Part shown: piece by piece, positions 25,134 through 32,632 of the stretch
Position numbering within the stretch: the stretch's first letter is position 1
Layout of the letters: every line of letters starts with the position of its first letter
Assembly: GCA_964580995.1 (NCBI GenBank)
Contig: CAZOMV010000041.1
Location: forward strand, 1-46,415
Reading direction: 5' to 3'
Length of the DNA: 46,415 nucleotides
From: JAKJEP01 sp964580995
GTDB lineage: Bacteria > Planctomycetota > Phycisphaerae > Sedimentisphaerales > SM23-30
Made by a program: the position numbers and the translations under genes
Notes under the pieces: model-generated
What the model was told of the DNA's origin: nothing
The model's database searches: none
What the model saw: the letters and a program-made list of their open reading frames with translations, nothing else

Positions 25134-26693
25134 TTAGCGCGAGCGTTGGGATCGGATGGAGCCGGAACGAGAACCTTGGGCAGAGCCGGTATTCATTTGC
25201 CGGGAAGACCTGTCCGACCTGGTTCTGGATGGTGAGTTGATTCTGGTCGTTTCGCGTGAGGAATTTCGGATGCTAGGCGCCGATTCGCGATAAACTCTGT
25301 TCGAAAGGGTGGGAGTGGCACGCTGATACGATCTAGTCTGCTGGTAAGTAGGTCTTTGTCGATTATAGACAGGTCTCTCATTGCGAACCTGGGAATTCGG
25401 GCGGGACAAGGTTCTTGGCGTGTCATAACGACGGTTCTGATTCTGGTTGCGGGGGCTTTCCACAGCCAGCCTGTTTCTATTTTCACTACGATCCATACGG
25501 GGCCTACCGGTTTTTATATCATTTATTCTATATTGTTTTGGTTTTTTATCATTCGATATCCCTACTCTGCGGGTATCCGGTTCCCTTCCGATGATCACTC
25601 TCGGTTTATGATCCGGGACCCGGGCAGTTCGATATGTGTCATGATAATAGGTCCCGCTGTAATGATCCCGGTGATCCCGGTGATGCCGGTTGGGATGGAT
25701 CCAGCGGGTACAGTTCCGGCCGGAAAAGCCCAGATAAATAACCGTGATGTGATTATAGGCAGGATAGCAAGGCCAACTCGAATAGTACGTTCCATAATAG
25801 TGGCGGTAATACGAAGGCCAGTAGCGAACATAGTATGGCTCTTCATAATAGGACGAATACTCATAGTACGGCTCATTATAATAATAGTTGGTATTGTAAT
25901 AGTAATCATTGTACGTATAAGAACTGGCAGTTTCAGCCGCCGTTCCATACGTGGAAGAACCCGCGTTCTGCCTGTCGTCCACATCACGGCCAGATGGTGC
26001 TTGGACCGAAACCACATTTTTCTCGTCAGAGGAGGTATCGGTCTGGCTCTCCTCGCTCTCTGCCATTTTCTCATCTGCCGCATTCTCAGCGGCTTTCTTA
26101 TAAAATTCGCTTGCCTGCTGATAGGCCTCGGAATAGGTGGCCGCCTTCCCCATCGCAAGTTTTAAGCTGTCCAGGGAAATCTGGATCGTTTCCGGCAGGT
26201 TTGGTCGGTTGGCAGTCGAATCATACCACGCAAACAATTGCCCCGCGGACCGCAGGATGAAAGGATGATCCGGCGTTTGTTTGGCGGCCAGAACTATATT
26301 GGTCAACGCCAGGGGCATATTCCCCCGTTCCGCTTCCATATACGCCAGCACCCCCCAGGCCAAACCGTTCGCAGGGTCCACACTGACTAGCTGCTGGGCG
26401 GCATAATTGGCAGCATGCGGCACCTCCAATTCCACCATTCGTTCCAGATAAGCCTGGTTAAGTTTGGCATTATTCGGCTCGGTTTTCATACCTTGTGAGT
26501 AAGCAGACATGGCATCCGAGGGGGTTTGGGCCTGCCGGATTGCCTGGATAGATTCGTCAATCGATTGGACTAACGGAATTCCCGTTGAATCCTCTGCCGG
26601 GGCAACTGCTACATCATTCGGTTCCGCCAGACCGGCCTGATTCTGAAAAAATACCATAAAGCTAATAATGATAATAAGATATGCGTTCTTCAT
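25134..26693 (-). CDS. Secreted TPR protein with a Tyr-rich segment and basic tail
   Basis: A 519-aa exported protein of unknown function. It has a signal peptide (about 1-23, ending GLA), TPR-like helices at about 45-215 ('LAWGVLAYMEAERGNMPLALTNIVLA'), then an acidic linker. A segment at about 255-305 is extremely rich in Tyr with Asn, Glu and Ser ('YNDYYYNTNYYYNEPYYEY'). A His/Asp stretch and an Arg/Ser/Asn-rich, basic and probably disordered C-terminal 180 residues follow. ATG at 26693 is chosen because AGGAGG stands 6 bases upstream and it begins the signal peptide. It is transcribed alone, divergent from umuD. An envelope or extracellular scaffold role is a guess from composition. Confidence 0.8.
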   Translation of the reverse strand: MKNAYLIIIISFMVFFQNQAGLAEPNDVAVAPAEDSTGIPLVQSIDESIQAIRQAQTPSDAMSAYSQGMKTEPNNAKLNQAYLERMVELEVPHAANYAAQQLVSVDPANGLAWGVLAYMEAERGNMPLALTNIVLAAKQTPDHPFILRSAGQLFAWYDSTANRPNLPETIQISLDSLKLAMGKAATYSEAYQQASEFYKKAAENAADEKMAESEESQTDTSSDEKNVVSVQAPSGRDVDDRQNAGSSTYGTAAETASSYTYNDYYYNTNYYYNEPYYEYSSYYEEPYYVRYWPSYYRHYYGTYYSSWPCYPAYNHITVIYLGFSGRNCTRWIHPNRHHRDHRDHYSGTYYHDTYRTARVPDHKPRVIIGREPDTRRVGISNDKKPKQYRINDIKTGRPRMDRSENRNRLAVESPRNQNQNRRYDTPRTLSRPNSQVRNERPVYNRQRPTYQQTRSYQRATPTLSNRVYRESAPSIRNSSRETTRINSPSRTRSDRSSRQMNTGSAQGSRSGSIRSQRSR

Positions 26694-26791
26694 AACAACC
26701 TCCTCATGGTTACATTCTTTTCGATCCTCCAAATAGTATCAATCCATCTAACATGTTACTATTATAGACCCAAATTCAAGCCAGAAGGTTA

Positions 26792-26851
26792 GGAAATTAA
26801 TGAATTTCCATAAATAATCGGTTTGTCTAACCATTGGGATGGGCTTAAAAT
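26792..26851 (+). promoter_or_regulatory. umuD promoter candidate with two inverted repeats
   Basis: TTGTCT (26823-26828), 17-bp spacer, TAAAAT (26846-26851) form a sigma70-like promoter about 54 bp before umuD. GGTT-N5-AACC (26820-26832) overlaps the -35 box, and a perfect 7-bp dyad GGAAATT-AATG-AATTTCC lies upstream (26792-26809). Neither is the CTGT-N8-ACAG or GAAC-N4-GTTC LexA box. Either could be the SOS operator of this lineage, or serve the divergent gene ending at 25134. Binding is inference. Confidence 0.5.
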
Positions 26852-26904
26852 GTACATACATGATTGGCAAGAGAATAGGTACGTGATCCACTTTACGATA
26901 AATT

Positions 26905-27339
26905 ATGAAAAAGACAATAGTTACGAAAATTTTTACGGCCGACACCTCGACGAGCAGTGTTCATCCGCTGGTGGTTTCATCGGTTTCGGCAGGATTTCCC
27001 TCACCGGCGGATGACTATATCGAAGGCCAGCTCGACCTCAATCAGCATTTGATCCGGCACCCGGTGGCCACCTTTTTTGTGCGTGTCGAGGGTGATTCCA
27101 TGATTGACGCGGGTATTCATCCGGGTGACATTCTGATCGTGGACCGTGCCCTGGAGCCGAAGGATAAAAACGTTGTTATTGCCAATCTCAACGGTGAACT
27201 GACCGTCAAGCGGATTCGGATCAAACACAAAAAAATACTACTGATGCCCGAAAACGAAAACTATTTTCCCCTGGCGATCCCTAAAGAAACGGATTTCGAG
27301 GTCTGGGGCATTGTTACCTATGTAATCCACGCACCGTAA
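26905..27339 (+). CDS. umuD: UmuD-like S24 self-cleaving protein
   Basis: A 144-aa subunit of the translesion polymerase, S24 peptidase family. The cleavage site is Gly30-Phe31 ('SAGFPSP'), the nucleophile Ser65 ('EGDSMI') and the general base Lys102 ('TVKRI'). The spacings of 35 and 37 residues equal those of E. coli UmuD. It has no DNA-binding domain, so it is not LexA. The umuC start follows after 3 bp. RecA-stimulated autocleavage would activate it after DNA damage. The ribosome site is poor. Confidence 0.95.
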   Translation: MKKTIVTKIFTADTSTSSVHPLVVSSVSAGFPSPADDYIEGQLDLNQHLIRHPVATFFVRVEGDSMIDAGIHPGDILIVDRALEPKDKNVVIANLNGELTVKRIRIKHKKILLMPENENYFPLAIPKETDFEVWGIVTYVIHAP

Positions 27340-27342
27340 ATC

Positions 27343-28533
27343 ATGAATAAAATATTCGCGTTAGTTGACTGCAATAATTTTTACGCCTCCTGCGAGCGGG
27401 TTTTTGCGCCTGTGCTGGAGAATCAGCCGATCGTTGTTTTGTCGAACAACGACGATTGCGTGGTCGCCCGTTCCGCCGAAGCCAAGAGGCTGGGCATTCC
27501 TATGGGCGTCCCGGTATTTCAGGTTCAGAACCTGATCCAGGCCCATCAGGTACATGTTTATTCCTCGAATTACACCCTCTATGGCGACATGTCCCGCCGG
27601 GTTATGGAAACGCTTGGGCAATTCACGGACGAAATGGAAATCTATTCCATCGATGAGGCGTTCCTGGACCTTACCGGTTTTCGTCACGGCGACCGGACCG
27701 GCTATGGCCGCACCATCCGAAATACCGTAAAAAAATGGACCGGGATACCCGTTTCTGTCGGGATTGCCCGGACGAAAACCCTGGCCAAGCTGGCCAACCA
27801 CATCGCCAAGAAGTCGGTGAAAGCCGCCGGCGTACTGGATTTGACCGATTCGGCTTACCTGCCGCTGGCCCTGGAAAAGACCGAAATTCAGGATATCTGG
27901 GGGGTGGGATCCGGTTTTGCCCGGCACCTGCAAAAGGCGGGTATCCAAACGGCCCTGCAACTTCGCGATGCTGACGAGAGCTGGGTTCGGAAACATCTGG
28001 GGGTGGTCGGCCTGCGCAGCGTTTATGAACTACGCGGCATCTGCTGTCATTCGTTGGAACCGTTGCCGCCTGACAAAAAAAATATCGTGGTTTCCAAATC
28101 GTTCGGGCGAAAGATCGAAACCATCGAAGAGTTGAACGAAGCCGTCGCCACCTATGCCTCCCGTGCCGCAGAAAAACTTCGCAGCCAGAACTCCGCTGCC
28201 GGCGTCCTGACCGTTTTTGTCCTGACCGATCTTTTCCGAAAAGATCAGCCTCGCTACTTTAATTCAAAAACCATCGAGCTGCCCACTGCCACGAATGATA
28301 CCGGCGAACTGATTGCCTATGCCCTGGAATGCACCGAAAAAATTTACCGCGAAAACTGTCGCTTCAAAAAAGCGGGGATTCTGCTTGGTTCGCTCCTCTC
28401 CGCCGACCACGTCCAGGCCAACCTGTTCGATACCATCGACCGTCAGCGATCCCGCCGACTCATGCAAACCCTCGATGCGATTAACGCCTGTACCTCTACC
28501 CCGCTGCGTTACGCCGCGGAAGGAGTGGCCTAG
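27343..28533 (+). CDS. umuC: DNA polymerase V catalytic subunit UmuC
   Basis: A 396-aa Y-family DNA polymerase. Palm motifs are present: Asp9 in 'LVDCNNFYASCERVF', and Asp104-Glu105 in 'YSIDEAFLDL'. 'VSVGIARTKTLAKLANHIAKK' is the finger/palm element, 'IWGVG' the helix-hairpin-helix, and the little-finger domain follows 'NIVVSKSFGRKIE'. It forms an operon with umuD, 3 bp apart, for error-prone synthesis across lesions. The length is slightly below E. coli UmuC, with the C-terminal tail shorter. Confidence 0.97.
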   Translation: MNKIFALVDCNNFYASCERVFAPVLENQPIVVLSNNDDCVVARSAEAKRLGIPMGVPVFQVQNLIQAHQVHVYSSNYTLYGDMSRRVMETLGQFTDEMEIYSIDEAFLDLTGFRHGDRTGYGRTIRNTVKKWTGIPVSVGIARTKTLAKLANHIAKKSVKAAGVLDLTDSAYLPLALEKTEIQDIWGVGSGFARHLQKAGIQTALQLRDADESWVRKHLGVVGLRSVYELRGICCHSLEPLPPDKKNIVVSKSFGRKIETIEELNEAVATYASRAAEKLRSQNSAAGVLTVFVLTDLFRKDQPRYFNSKTIELPTATNDTGELIAYALECTEKIYRENCRFKKAGILLGSLLSADHVQANLFDTIDRQRSRRLMQTLDAINACTSTPLRYAAEGVA

Positions 28534-28850
28534 CCCTGGAAAACCAGATTTCAAAAACGCTCGGCCCGCTACACGACCGACTGGAGTGAACTTCCCATCG
28601 CCAGGTCCAGATAATAACGTTGGGATCTTGATCATCGGATTTTTTCTTTGCCTATTCGGGATTATATGGTATATTTACATTATACCCGACCAGATGTCCG
28701 GTGAAAAAGAACCCTCCTTCCCCCCCAAAACTTGCGGAACCCAACCCGCCGCCGGACATCACCTTTTGATTCTTGCCTTACTAGTTTGTAATCAATTTAC
28801 TGACGATTCTCGAATGGTTTTTGGTAATGATTCGCTCTGCCGTTGCGGAA
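28534..28850. other. Intergenic region between convergent umuC and STAS genes
   Basis: About 317 bp. A frame from a TTG near 28630 would give a hydrophobic N-terminus but lacks a ribosome site and runs antisense into the STAS gene, so I do not call it. No clear terminator hairpin was found. Confidence 0.5.
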
Positions 28851-29240
28851 TCAGGAAGTCTGGAGGATTTCCATTGCCATTTGAACATTGTCGCAGATTT
28901 CAAAAAAGGAATCCAGCTTGGTAACTTTGAAGATTTCATAGATAAAGCGGTCGTGAGGGGTGTTGGTAATTTTTTCGGTTACGCAGCAGATAATGAACCG
29001 GCCATGTTGTTGTTCGACCCGCTTTTTCAGAGTGAGCAGACACCCCAAGGCGGAAGAGGAAATGGAACGCACATGGGCCAAATCCACAACCAGATTTGCC
29101 TCCTCTTTTTCGGTTAGCGGGAAAACCGTCTCCTGGAATTTGTTGATGAGGGAATTATCCAGTAAATCGTCCGGGAGGGGGGTGATAATGATTGCATTCG
29201 CTGCGTATTCTATACAGGCAATCGGTTCATTTTGGCTCAT
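28851..29240 (-). CDS. STAS domain protein (anti-sigma factor antagonist-like)
   Basis: A 129-aa single STAS-type domain. The middle region 'EEANLVVDLAHVRSISSSALGCLLTLKKRV' has the strand, then the Ser-rich helix start ('SISSSALG') where the phosphorylatable Ser of SpoIIAA/RsbV-type proteins lies. ATG at 29240 is used, with AAGGA about 10 bases upstream; an in-frame TTG at 29264 is less likely. No RsbW-type kinase or sigma factor gene is next to it, so it is an orphan here. It is probably part of a partner-switching pathway encoded elsewhere. Confidence 0.8.
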   Translation of the reverse strand: MSQNEPIACIEYAANAIIITPLPDDLLDNSLINKFQETVFPLTEKEEANLVVDLAHVRSISSSALGCLLTLKKRVEQQHGRFIICCVTEKITNTPHDRFIYEIFKVTKLDSFFEICDNVQMAMEILQTS

Positions 29241-29413
29241 CCTATTTATTCCTTCAATGTACAATATTCTATGTCATCCAGCCAGAAAATCCATTGGTTT
29301 TGGAATTTTGTGAAAATAGGTAAAATTTGGCCGGTTTGGTGTTAACAAATGTTTTTACGGAAATATTTTAAATAATTATAGACGTTTACGGGCTTGCCAG
29401 CTATAATTAAAGT

Positions 29414-29483
29414 GGGTTGCAGGTTCTCCTGCTATTGGGTTGTCCCCCCCCGGCCTGATAGCGCCCTGTAACCCATTTTTTTT
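29414..29483 (+). ncRNA. Candidate structured small RNA (about 70 nt) with intrinsic terminator
   Basis: TAGACG (29379-29384), a 17-bp spacer and TATAAT (29402-29407) predict a start at G29414. From that base, GGGTTGCAGG (29414-29423) can pair over all 10 positions, one of them G-U, with CCTGTAACCC (29465-29474), immediately followed by A and eight T's (29476-29483). Inside, GCTAT (29431-29435) pairs with ATAGC (29458-29462). A competing hairpin GCAGG-TTCT-CCTGC (29419-29432) would exclude the outer stem. The region is not coding in any convincing frame. Promoter, fold and terminator agree, but the family is unknown to me and expression is untested. Confidence 0.5.
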
Positions 29484-29535
29484 CAGGAACAGAAGAGGGG
29501 AAATTTCACTGCCAAGCAAAGATTTTAACCTGCTA

Positions 29536-29606
29536 TTGACAGAGCAGGTCGAAAAATGGTACTATAAAGCCTGCTTTTGGGAACAATTAGAACCCCGGAG
29601 CGGGGT
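29536..29606 (+). promoter_or_regulatory. Promoter-leader module, copy A
   Basis: TTGACA (29536-29541), 18-bp spacer, TACTAT (29560-29565), then a leader with a 7-bp stem and 3-base loop (AACCCCG-GAG-CGGGGTT) at about 29590-29606. It is 85 bp upstream of the small gene at 29650. Nearly the same 70 bp recur at 44939 before a beta-helix protein gene, with identical box spacing. Confidence 0.65.
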
Positions 29607-29649
29607 TTCATCGGAGTAAACTTTTTGGTCTGGAAACGAGGAGTATAAA

Positions 29650-29871
29650 ATGGCAACGGAATTTCAAAGAGCAATAACCTTCATGCGGGATGGGGAACTG
29701 CGGGATGATGTGAAAGACAATCTCCTTCTTTGTCCCTTGACCTTACTGCCGAACGGCAGGCGGAATCATTGTACCAATCAATGTGCCTGGTTTGGCATCG
29801 ATGAAACGCAGCATGTGGCGAAATGCGGGAATAAAATCATAGGAAAAATTGCTGAGGCGGCGGCGGGATGA
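29650..29871 (+). CDS. Small Cys-containing protein, unknown function
   Basis: 73 aa. A good ribosome site (GAGGAG, 6-7 bases before ATG) and the module-A promoter upstream support it. Four cysteines in the pattern 'LLLCPLTL...HCTNQCAWFGID..HVAKCGNKI' look like a small metal-binding site; similar short proteins with 'C...C..CAWF' are familiar from phage-like regions. The gene stands at the left edge of the accessory island. No function is assigned. Confidence 0.65.
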   Translation: MATEFQRAITFMRDGELRDDVKDNLLLCPLTLLPNGRRNHCTNQCAWFGIDETQHVAKCGNKIIGKIAEAAAG

Positions 29872-29975
29872 TGGGAAAAACGGGAAAAGCTCCCCTATAG
29901 ATAAACAAGAAAAATCCGCAATTTTGCGTGAAAAAAGCTGTTTTTCCGGGGGTAATGATGGTAAGGTATGCAGAG

Positions 29976-30023
29976 GCGCTCGTAGCTCAGCCAGGATAGA
30001 GCGACGGTTTCCTAAACCGTTGG
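29976..30023 (+). tRNA. 5' part of a tRNA-Arg(CCT), truncated
   Basis: GCGCTCG acceptor strand (29976-29982), TA, D-arm GCTC...GAGC, then anticodon stem ACGGT/ACCGT with loop TTCCTAA, giving anticodon CCT (Arg, AGG). After the anticodon arm and a GG the sequence diverges: there is no T-arm, no TTCGA-type loop and no 3' acceptor strand CGAGCGC nearby. It is therefore a half tRNA, probably an attachment-site relic or a tRNA broken by an element. It cannot make a functional tRNA as it stands. Confidence 0.85.
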
Positions 30024-30211
30024 GGGAAAATCATAACCAATCTTCAAATCAAGCACTTACAGACAACGGTGAAATCGACTTTGCCAAATCCCTTGCCATT
30101 TCGCTGCAAAAATATCCTGAATTGGGCCAGTTAATCGAGTCATGGCCGGGGCTGGATGAGGACGCCCGGCGGCAGATCATGGAATTGGCCGGCAAAGGGG
30201 GTGGGAAATGA
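30024..30211 (+). pseudogene. Fragment resembling the C-terminal tail of an element integrase/recombinase
   Basis: Joined directly to the half tRNA, an open frame encodes about 62 aa with no plausible start codon, ending 'ISLQKYPELGQLIESWPGLDEDARRQIMELAGKGGGK'-like sequence at residues near the end. The 'AWP.LP..I...I' style tail is one I recall from the C-termini of planctomycete tyrosine recombinases and related element proteins; this is recollection, not a search. The stop overlaps the next gene's ATG. If right, the catalytic part of the integrase was lost. Confidence 0.4.
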
Positions 30212-30633
30212 ACCCTCACACCTTTGCCATGCGGGATTGTGCCAATTATCAAACCAAGGACGGCTCCTGTTTGGGAATACTGGTTGAATGTTTGTGTGAT
30301 CCGGGCAAACCCATGCGGGCAAAACCGCTGGAACGGTGTCTGTTGGCTGGCAAGCTACGCCCCTGCCCATATTTCGAGAAGGTGGTTTTACCACTGGCTG
30401 ACCAGGCAAGCCCGAAAAGTGAACCGGATTTGCAGCGGCAACGGCTGGAAGCACGGAAGAAATACCTGGAGGCCCGGAAGGTGGAAGTACCAGAAACGCT
30501 ATCGCTGCGGACCTGCCCGGATTGCGGCGGCCCCCTGGCAAAGCGGCAACGGTATTGTTCAGAATGCTCCCGGAAAAGGCAAAAACAGCATGATCGAGAG
30601 TACAGAAGAAATAAACGGAAAAGTTATGTTTAG
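30208..30633 (+). CDS. Cys_rich_VLP-like mobile-element protein
   Basis: A 141-aa protein whose plan matches the Cys_rich_VLP family known from conjugative elements: N-terminal Cys cluster ('RDCANYQTKDGSCL', 'CLCDPG'), 'RPCPYFEKVVLPL' containing the VLP motif, a charged helical linker, and a C-terminal zinc ribbon 'CPDCGGPLAKRQRYCSECSRKRQK' region (about residues 106-129) followed by a very basic tail. Its ATG overlaps the preceding stop (ATGA), with GGGGGTGGG upstream. Probably a nucleic-acid-binding element protein. Confidence 0.7.
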   Translation: MNPHTFAMRDCANYQTKDGSCLGILVECLCDPGKPMRAKPLERCLLAGKLRPCPYFEKVVLPLADQASPKSEPDLQRQRLEARKKYLEARKVEVPETLSLRTCPDCGGPLAKRQRYCSECSRKRQKQHDREYRRNKRKSYV

Positions 30634-30810
30634 GAGTCGAGAGTTAAGTGGATTTTTACGTTCATAAACCCTTGTCAATAAAGGACTGAAAAATGGCGAA
30701 AATGGGAACTGGTATAAAACCACCAACCCGGTGAAAAAATGAAGTTAATTGTGGCGCAAAGTAGGCAGAATTCTGGATGTATTATATCCAGAATAGAAAG
30801 GAGTCATGTT

Positions 30811-30909
30811 ATGGATAAGATTGGGAAATTAATCCGGTGGTTGCCGGTCGTTTTCTATCTGGCATTGGTTTTATTTTATGGTTTGTGGGTGTGTGGGAGG
30901 TTGGGCTGA
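30811..30909 (+). CDS. 32-residue membrane peptide
   Basis: MDKIGKLIRWL then a hydrophobic helix (about 10-28: 'WLPVVFYLALVLFYGLWV') and a short basic end. AGGAG stands 7 bases before the ATG, and the TGA shares one base with the ATG of the next gene (TGATG), with that gene's GGGAGG site lying inside this ORF. These features argue for real, coupled translation. An in-frame ATG at 30739 has no ribosome site. A leader-like or holin-like role is speculation. Confidence 0.55.
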   Translation: MDKIGKLIRWLPVVFYLALVLFYGLWVCGRLG

Positions 30910-31370
30910 TGATAAATAAACAACCGTCAATAAACGGGGCAAACGGGCGCGACGAAAAGGGCCAGTTTACCAAAGGGAATACCGGCGGGCCGGGTAATCC
31001 CTTCGTCCAGCAAGTGGCGGAGTTGCGGAAAACCCTGCTGGCAACGGTAACACCCAAAGACCTGCAAGAGGTAGTCAAGGCACTGTTGAAACAAGCCAAG
31101 GAGGGCAATATCGCTGCAATCCGGGAACTGTTAAGCCGTCTGTTAGGCCCACCGGTGGAAATCGGTGTTCTGGCCCGGCTGGAGATTAATAATACGACGC
31201 CCAATCTTACCGTAGAAGATAATCCCGCAAAAGTCATGGAGATGATTAACCGTATGCAGCGCCAGGAGCGGATAGCGAAAGAGCTATTGCCGGTGGACGT
31301 GCCGGTATTGCCGGAAGCCCTGGAACAACCGCTCCTGTCAAAGGTCCAGCCCTGCGAAAAAACAAAGTAA
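30909..31370 (+). CDS. Phage/element-type protein with 'GRFxKGNxGGPGNP' N-terminus
   Basis: A 153-aa cytoplasmic protein. The N-terminal 'GRDEKGQFTKGNTGGPGNPF' (about 13-32) and the helical 'LRKTLLATVTPKDLQEVVKALLKQAKEGNIAAIRELLSRLLG' region are of a type common near terminase small subunits in phages and element remnants of planctomycetes (DUF5681-like). ATG at 30909 is chosen for its GGGAGG site and coupling with the 32-aa ORF. It probably binds DNA or packages it; the function is not established. Confidence 0.7.
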   Translation: MINKQPSINGANGRDEKGQFTKGNTGGPGNPFVQQVAELRKTLLATVTPKDLQEVVKALLKQAKEGNIAAIRELLSRLLGPPVEIGVLARLEINNTTPNLTVEDNPAKVMEMINRMQRQERIAKELLPVDVPVLPEALEQPLLSKVQPCEKTK

Positions 31371-31382
31371 TTCAAGATAATT

Positions 31383-31586
31383 ATGACGGAAAAACAACAG
31401 CGATTTATTGAGGAATATCTGAAATGCCTGGATGGTACGGAAGCGGCCAGGAGAGCAGAGTACAGCGTCAAATGTGCTCACCAGCAAGCTTATGAGAACC
31501 TGCGAAAACCGCATATCCGCAGAATCATCAACAAGATTGAGAGATTGTGGGAAAAATCCTGGTATGCCAGATACGGAAGGATTTAA
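31383..31586 (+). CDS. Truncated terminase small subunit-like protein
   Basis: 67 aa. 'MTEKQQRFIEEYLKCLDGTEAARRAEYS' is the typical N-terminal helix-turn-helix start of Terminase_2 / TerS proteins ('LT.KQ..F..EYL...N.T.AA..AGYS'). Normal members are usually well over 100 aa; this one ends soon after the DNA-binding part and no large terminase follows. It is 12 bp after the previous gene. Probably a decayed prophage gene. Confidence 0.65.
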   Translation: MTEKQQRFIEEYLKCLDGTEAARRAEYSVKCAHQQAYENLRKPHIRRIINKIERLWEKSWYARYGRI

Positions 31587-31923
31587 CCTGATAACTACCT
31601 GAGAAAAGTTGATAAAAGTTGTCTTTTGGAAGCTATTTTTATGTCGAATTGGTATGAAAAAGACGAGGAATAAACCTGAGATGGACCTGACAAAACCTAA
31701 CATTTCCAGCGATTAAAAAATTAGGGGATTCTTACAAATAGCAAGAGTTTTTATACACTATAAAAGGGAAAAATGCCTTTTGAGAGGTAATATGTATGAG
31801 ATTTTCGGAGGGTATAGGTTTTCTGTGTAATGCTTTCTGGTAATGAAAGGCCCCTGCTCCCGCCTGTAAACGGCGGGAACAAGGACCAAATAGTTTCTCA
31901 AAACGATTGAAACAATTTTCAGA
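31587..31923. other. Intergenic region with one strong hairpin
   Basis: About 340 bp, AT-rich, no gene seen. A 7-bp stem with 7-base loop, TCCCGCC-TGTAAAC-GGCGGGA (31858-31878), lies 46 bp past the end of the convergent PEP-CTERM gene. It lacks a T tract on either side, so an intrinsic terminator is possible but not clear. No copy of the tRNA-Arg 3' half was found here. Confidence 0.5.
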
Positions 31924-32559
31924 TTACAACGTCTTCTTCCGACGCAGCCAGCCGACCAGGGCTGTACCAATACCGCCTAGCAGAATCGCGCCGGGAGCGG
32001 GAATGTGTAAAAAGCTTTGCTTGCAAACTTGATAATCTGAACCGACTTCATAAAGGTTAATAATTGTAATACCTTGAAGACCGCTATTTGATGCAGTTGC
32101 TACCCAATATTGTGCAGTAGCATCGTTCATGTAATCAGTGTACCAACTCGTAAAAGGAACAATCTCCTCTTCAATATACCATATGGCTAATTGCAAAGAA
32201 TCCTGATCGGTTGTCTTTTGGTATGAGATACCATTTTCATCCTTAAGAGTTCCGGTTAGGAATTTTTTATACAGATCGGCCGTTCTGGCATCAAGAGGAT
32301 CACCTCCAACAACTGGATCATAACCACCTATTCCACCTTTGATAACATAGGTTTCGACTGTATATTCATAGAATCCAGTATGAACAGTTTCATTTCCTTC
32401 TACACAGAAACTATTATACGTAATCCCAGATTCTGTTATGGCAGCTTCGCCACCACCATGAACTCCGTTTCCACTGGTATTTATATAAATAGTGGGATTC
32501 GCCATTGCAACTGCTTGCAGAGCAAGAATCGCCATGATTGTATAAATTACTTTTTTCAT
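31924..32559 (-). CDS. PEP-CTERM-like exported protein
   Basis: A 211-aa secreted protein with a signal peptide (1-20, 'MKKVIYTIMAILALQAVAMA') and a C-terminal sorting signal: 'IPAPGAILLGGIGTALVGWLRRKK' region at about 186-209, that is a PAP/PEP motif, a hydrophobic helix and a basic end. This is cut by an exosortase-type enzyme in family members. The mature part includes 'SFCVEGNETVHTGFYEYTVETY', similar to other PEP-CTERM extracellular proteins that start 'FCVE..E'. AGGAG stands 8-9 bases before the ATG. Confidence 0.82.
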   Translation of the reverse strand: MKKVIYTIMAILALQAVAMANPTIYINTSGNGVHGGGEAAITESGITYNSFCVEGNETVHTGFYEYTVETYVIKGGIGGYDPVVGGDPLDARTADLYKKFLTGTLKDENGISYQKTTDQDSLQLAIWYIEEEIVPFTSWYTDYMNDATAQYWVATASNSGLQGITIINLYEVGSDYQVCKQSFLHIPAPGAILLGGIGTALVGWLRRKKTL

Positions 32560-32632
32560 TTTTAAAACTCCTATAATTTTTAGTTTAATTTATTCGTTTT
32601 CCCTTTTACCAACAAGTTTAAAAATCTTTATT

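Noticed and set aside
28630..28924. Hydrophobic frame downstream of umuC
   Set aside because: Only a TTG start, no ribosome site, and it runs antisense into the STAS gene.
29414..29483. Small SRP RNA or 6S RNA as identity of the candidate sRNA
   Set aside because: The reverse complement contains a 'TCAGGCC' like SRP RNA, but the GGAA loop and AGCAG side are absent and the T tract points to the other strand; it is far too short for 6S.
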